A DNA stretch of 35,293 nt from NCBI GenBank assembly GCA_026400935.1, contig JAPLNX010000168.1, positions 1-35,293 on the forward strand. The letters run 5' to 3'. The notes below the pieces were generated by a model, which made no database searches, was not told where the DNA came from, and worked only from the letters and a program-made list of their open reading frames with translations. Within the stretch, counting starts at the first letter, position 1, and every line of letters starts with the position of its first letter. Shown here piece by piece: positions 34,721 through 35,293 of the stretch. This stretch comes from Planctomycetia bacterium. GTDB lineage: Bacteria; Planctomycetota; Planctomycetia; Planctomycetales; Planctomycetaceae. A program made the position numbers and the translations under genes.

Positions 34721-35293
34721 GGTCGGTTCACTGGCGAGGGGTCGATGCGAAGCACGCCTCGTCCCATACGTTGTTTGATTTCTTGTCCGTTTTCTTTTAG
34801 TGACACTTCGCAACTGAGTTCTCGATACGGACCGAGCAACGTGTCGGGAGCCACTTCGATGTCAAACGCCAGTTCTAACTGCTTCGCCGCGAGTGTCGCC
34901 GATTTGCCGATGACCCGCACCCCTTTCGGCAGGCCGAGCAATTCGACCGTTGCAACTCCCTCGAATGGCCGTCGATGCTCGACCTTCCAAACGATGCGTC
35001 CCTTTTGGCCTCGGCGAGCGGCGGTCGGTTGCGACTTCAGATCGATGTGCGGATCGGCGATGTCGAACTTGATGAACGCGGTCGAAACACGCACTCGACC
35101 AACTCCGGTGTACCAACCGGAATCGATCCCGTCCGTCGTCGTGGCGACGAGGGCCAGTTGAGTCGGTCCCAACGGTGCCCCGCCGCTGGCGGTCAATGAG
35201 TAGATCGCTTCGTTCTTGTCGGCTGGAATCGTGATGGCCGGGCCGCTCGAGACACCGCCGGGGAGCCATTCCGCTTGAAAGTCGATCGCTCCC
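34717..35293 (-). CDS. C-terminal part of an exported Ig-like-domain protein (runs off window)
   Basis: The frame is open from the right edge of the window to the stop at 34717, giving about 192 residues of a longer protein. The visible part is all beta in character, with two Ig-like segments: one with LPGGVSSGPAITIPADKNEAIYSLTA, the other with WKVEHRRPFEGVATVELLGLPKGV and FDIEVAPDTLLGPYRELSCEVS. This is typical of the C-termini of planctomycete proteins encoded before DUF1549 genes. The four-base overlap with the next gene indicates coupled translation. What its missing N-terminus carries cannot be told. Confidence 0.75.
   Translation of the reverse strand, partial: GAIDFQAEWLPGGVSSGPAITIPADKNEAIYSLTASGGAPLGPTQLALVATTTDGIDSGWYTGVGRVRVSTAFIKFDIADPHIDLKSQPTAARRGQKGRIVWKVEHRRPFEGVATVELLGLPKGVRVIGKSATLAAKQLELAFDIEVAPDTLLGPYRELSCEVSLKENGQEIKQRMGRGVLRIDPSPVNRP

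Noticed and set aside
34721-34813. 31-codon N-terminal extension of the DUF1549/DUF1553 protein
   Set aside because: It would precede the signal peptide with a highly basic segment overlapping the upstream gene; the ATG at 34720 gives a normal signal peptide and a standard four-base overlap.

Overview
This window looks like a chromosomal segment of a planctomycete (Planctomycetota). The evidence is the combination of paired DUF1549/DUF1553 and DUF1501 proteins, a c-type-cytochrome/WD40 fusion, a giant calcium-binding-repeat protein with an LEPR-XLL-like N-terminal motif, and many short palindromic repeats. No rRNA, tRNA, CRISPR array, phage or transposase gene was seen.

Layout. At 1-2497 (minus strand) are an HpcH/HpaI-type aldolase, then the nickel-cofactor protein LarC with a histidine-rich tail, then the start of a small membrane protein cut by the window edge. 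At 2890-6886 (plus) are a DUF1549/DUF1553 protein and a Tat-exported DUF1501 protein, the standard planctomycete pair. At 7013-11059 (plus) are queG, a second DUF1501 protein and a Gfo/Idh/MocA oxidoreductase. At 11330-13816 is a membrane-anchored von Willebrand A protein. At 13986-19343 is a compact five-gene plus-strand cluster: DUF3050 (heme-oxygenase-like fold), a COG2907-type flavoprotein, DUF1365 and two successive CFA-synthase-type methyltransferases. This is most likely a fatty-acyl-chain modification pathway and is my best candidate for an under-described system. At 19510-22942 are leuB, a HemX/CcsA-like membrane protein and hemA. At 23246-30754 is one 2502-residue RTX-type surface or secreted protein. 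At 30931-35293 (minus) is a second planctomycete cytochrome cluster: a partial Ig-like protein, a DUF1549/DUF1553 protein and a cytochrome-WD40 protein.

The most striking non-genic signal is a set of paired inverted repeats. Six have GTAG/CTAC (or slightly decayed) ends, and one longer element has GGAG/CTCC ends. This is the signature of REP/REPIN elements moved in trans by RAYT (Y1/HUH) transposases. Three of them lie inside open reading frames: one in the leader of a DUF1549 protein, one as a perfect 57-bp in-frame palindrome inside a von Willebrand A gene, and one forming the C-terminal tail of the HemX-like protein. No RAYT gene is in the window.

Functions are assigned from protein motifs read by eye. 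No database search or alignment was run, so family names are firm only where diagnostic motifs are cited.
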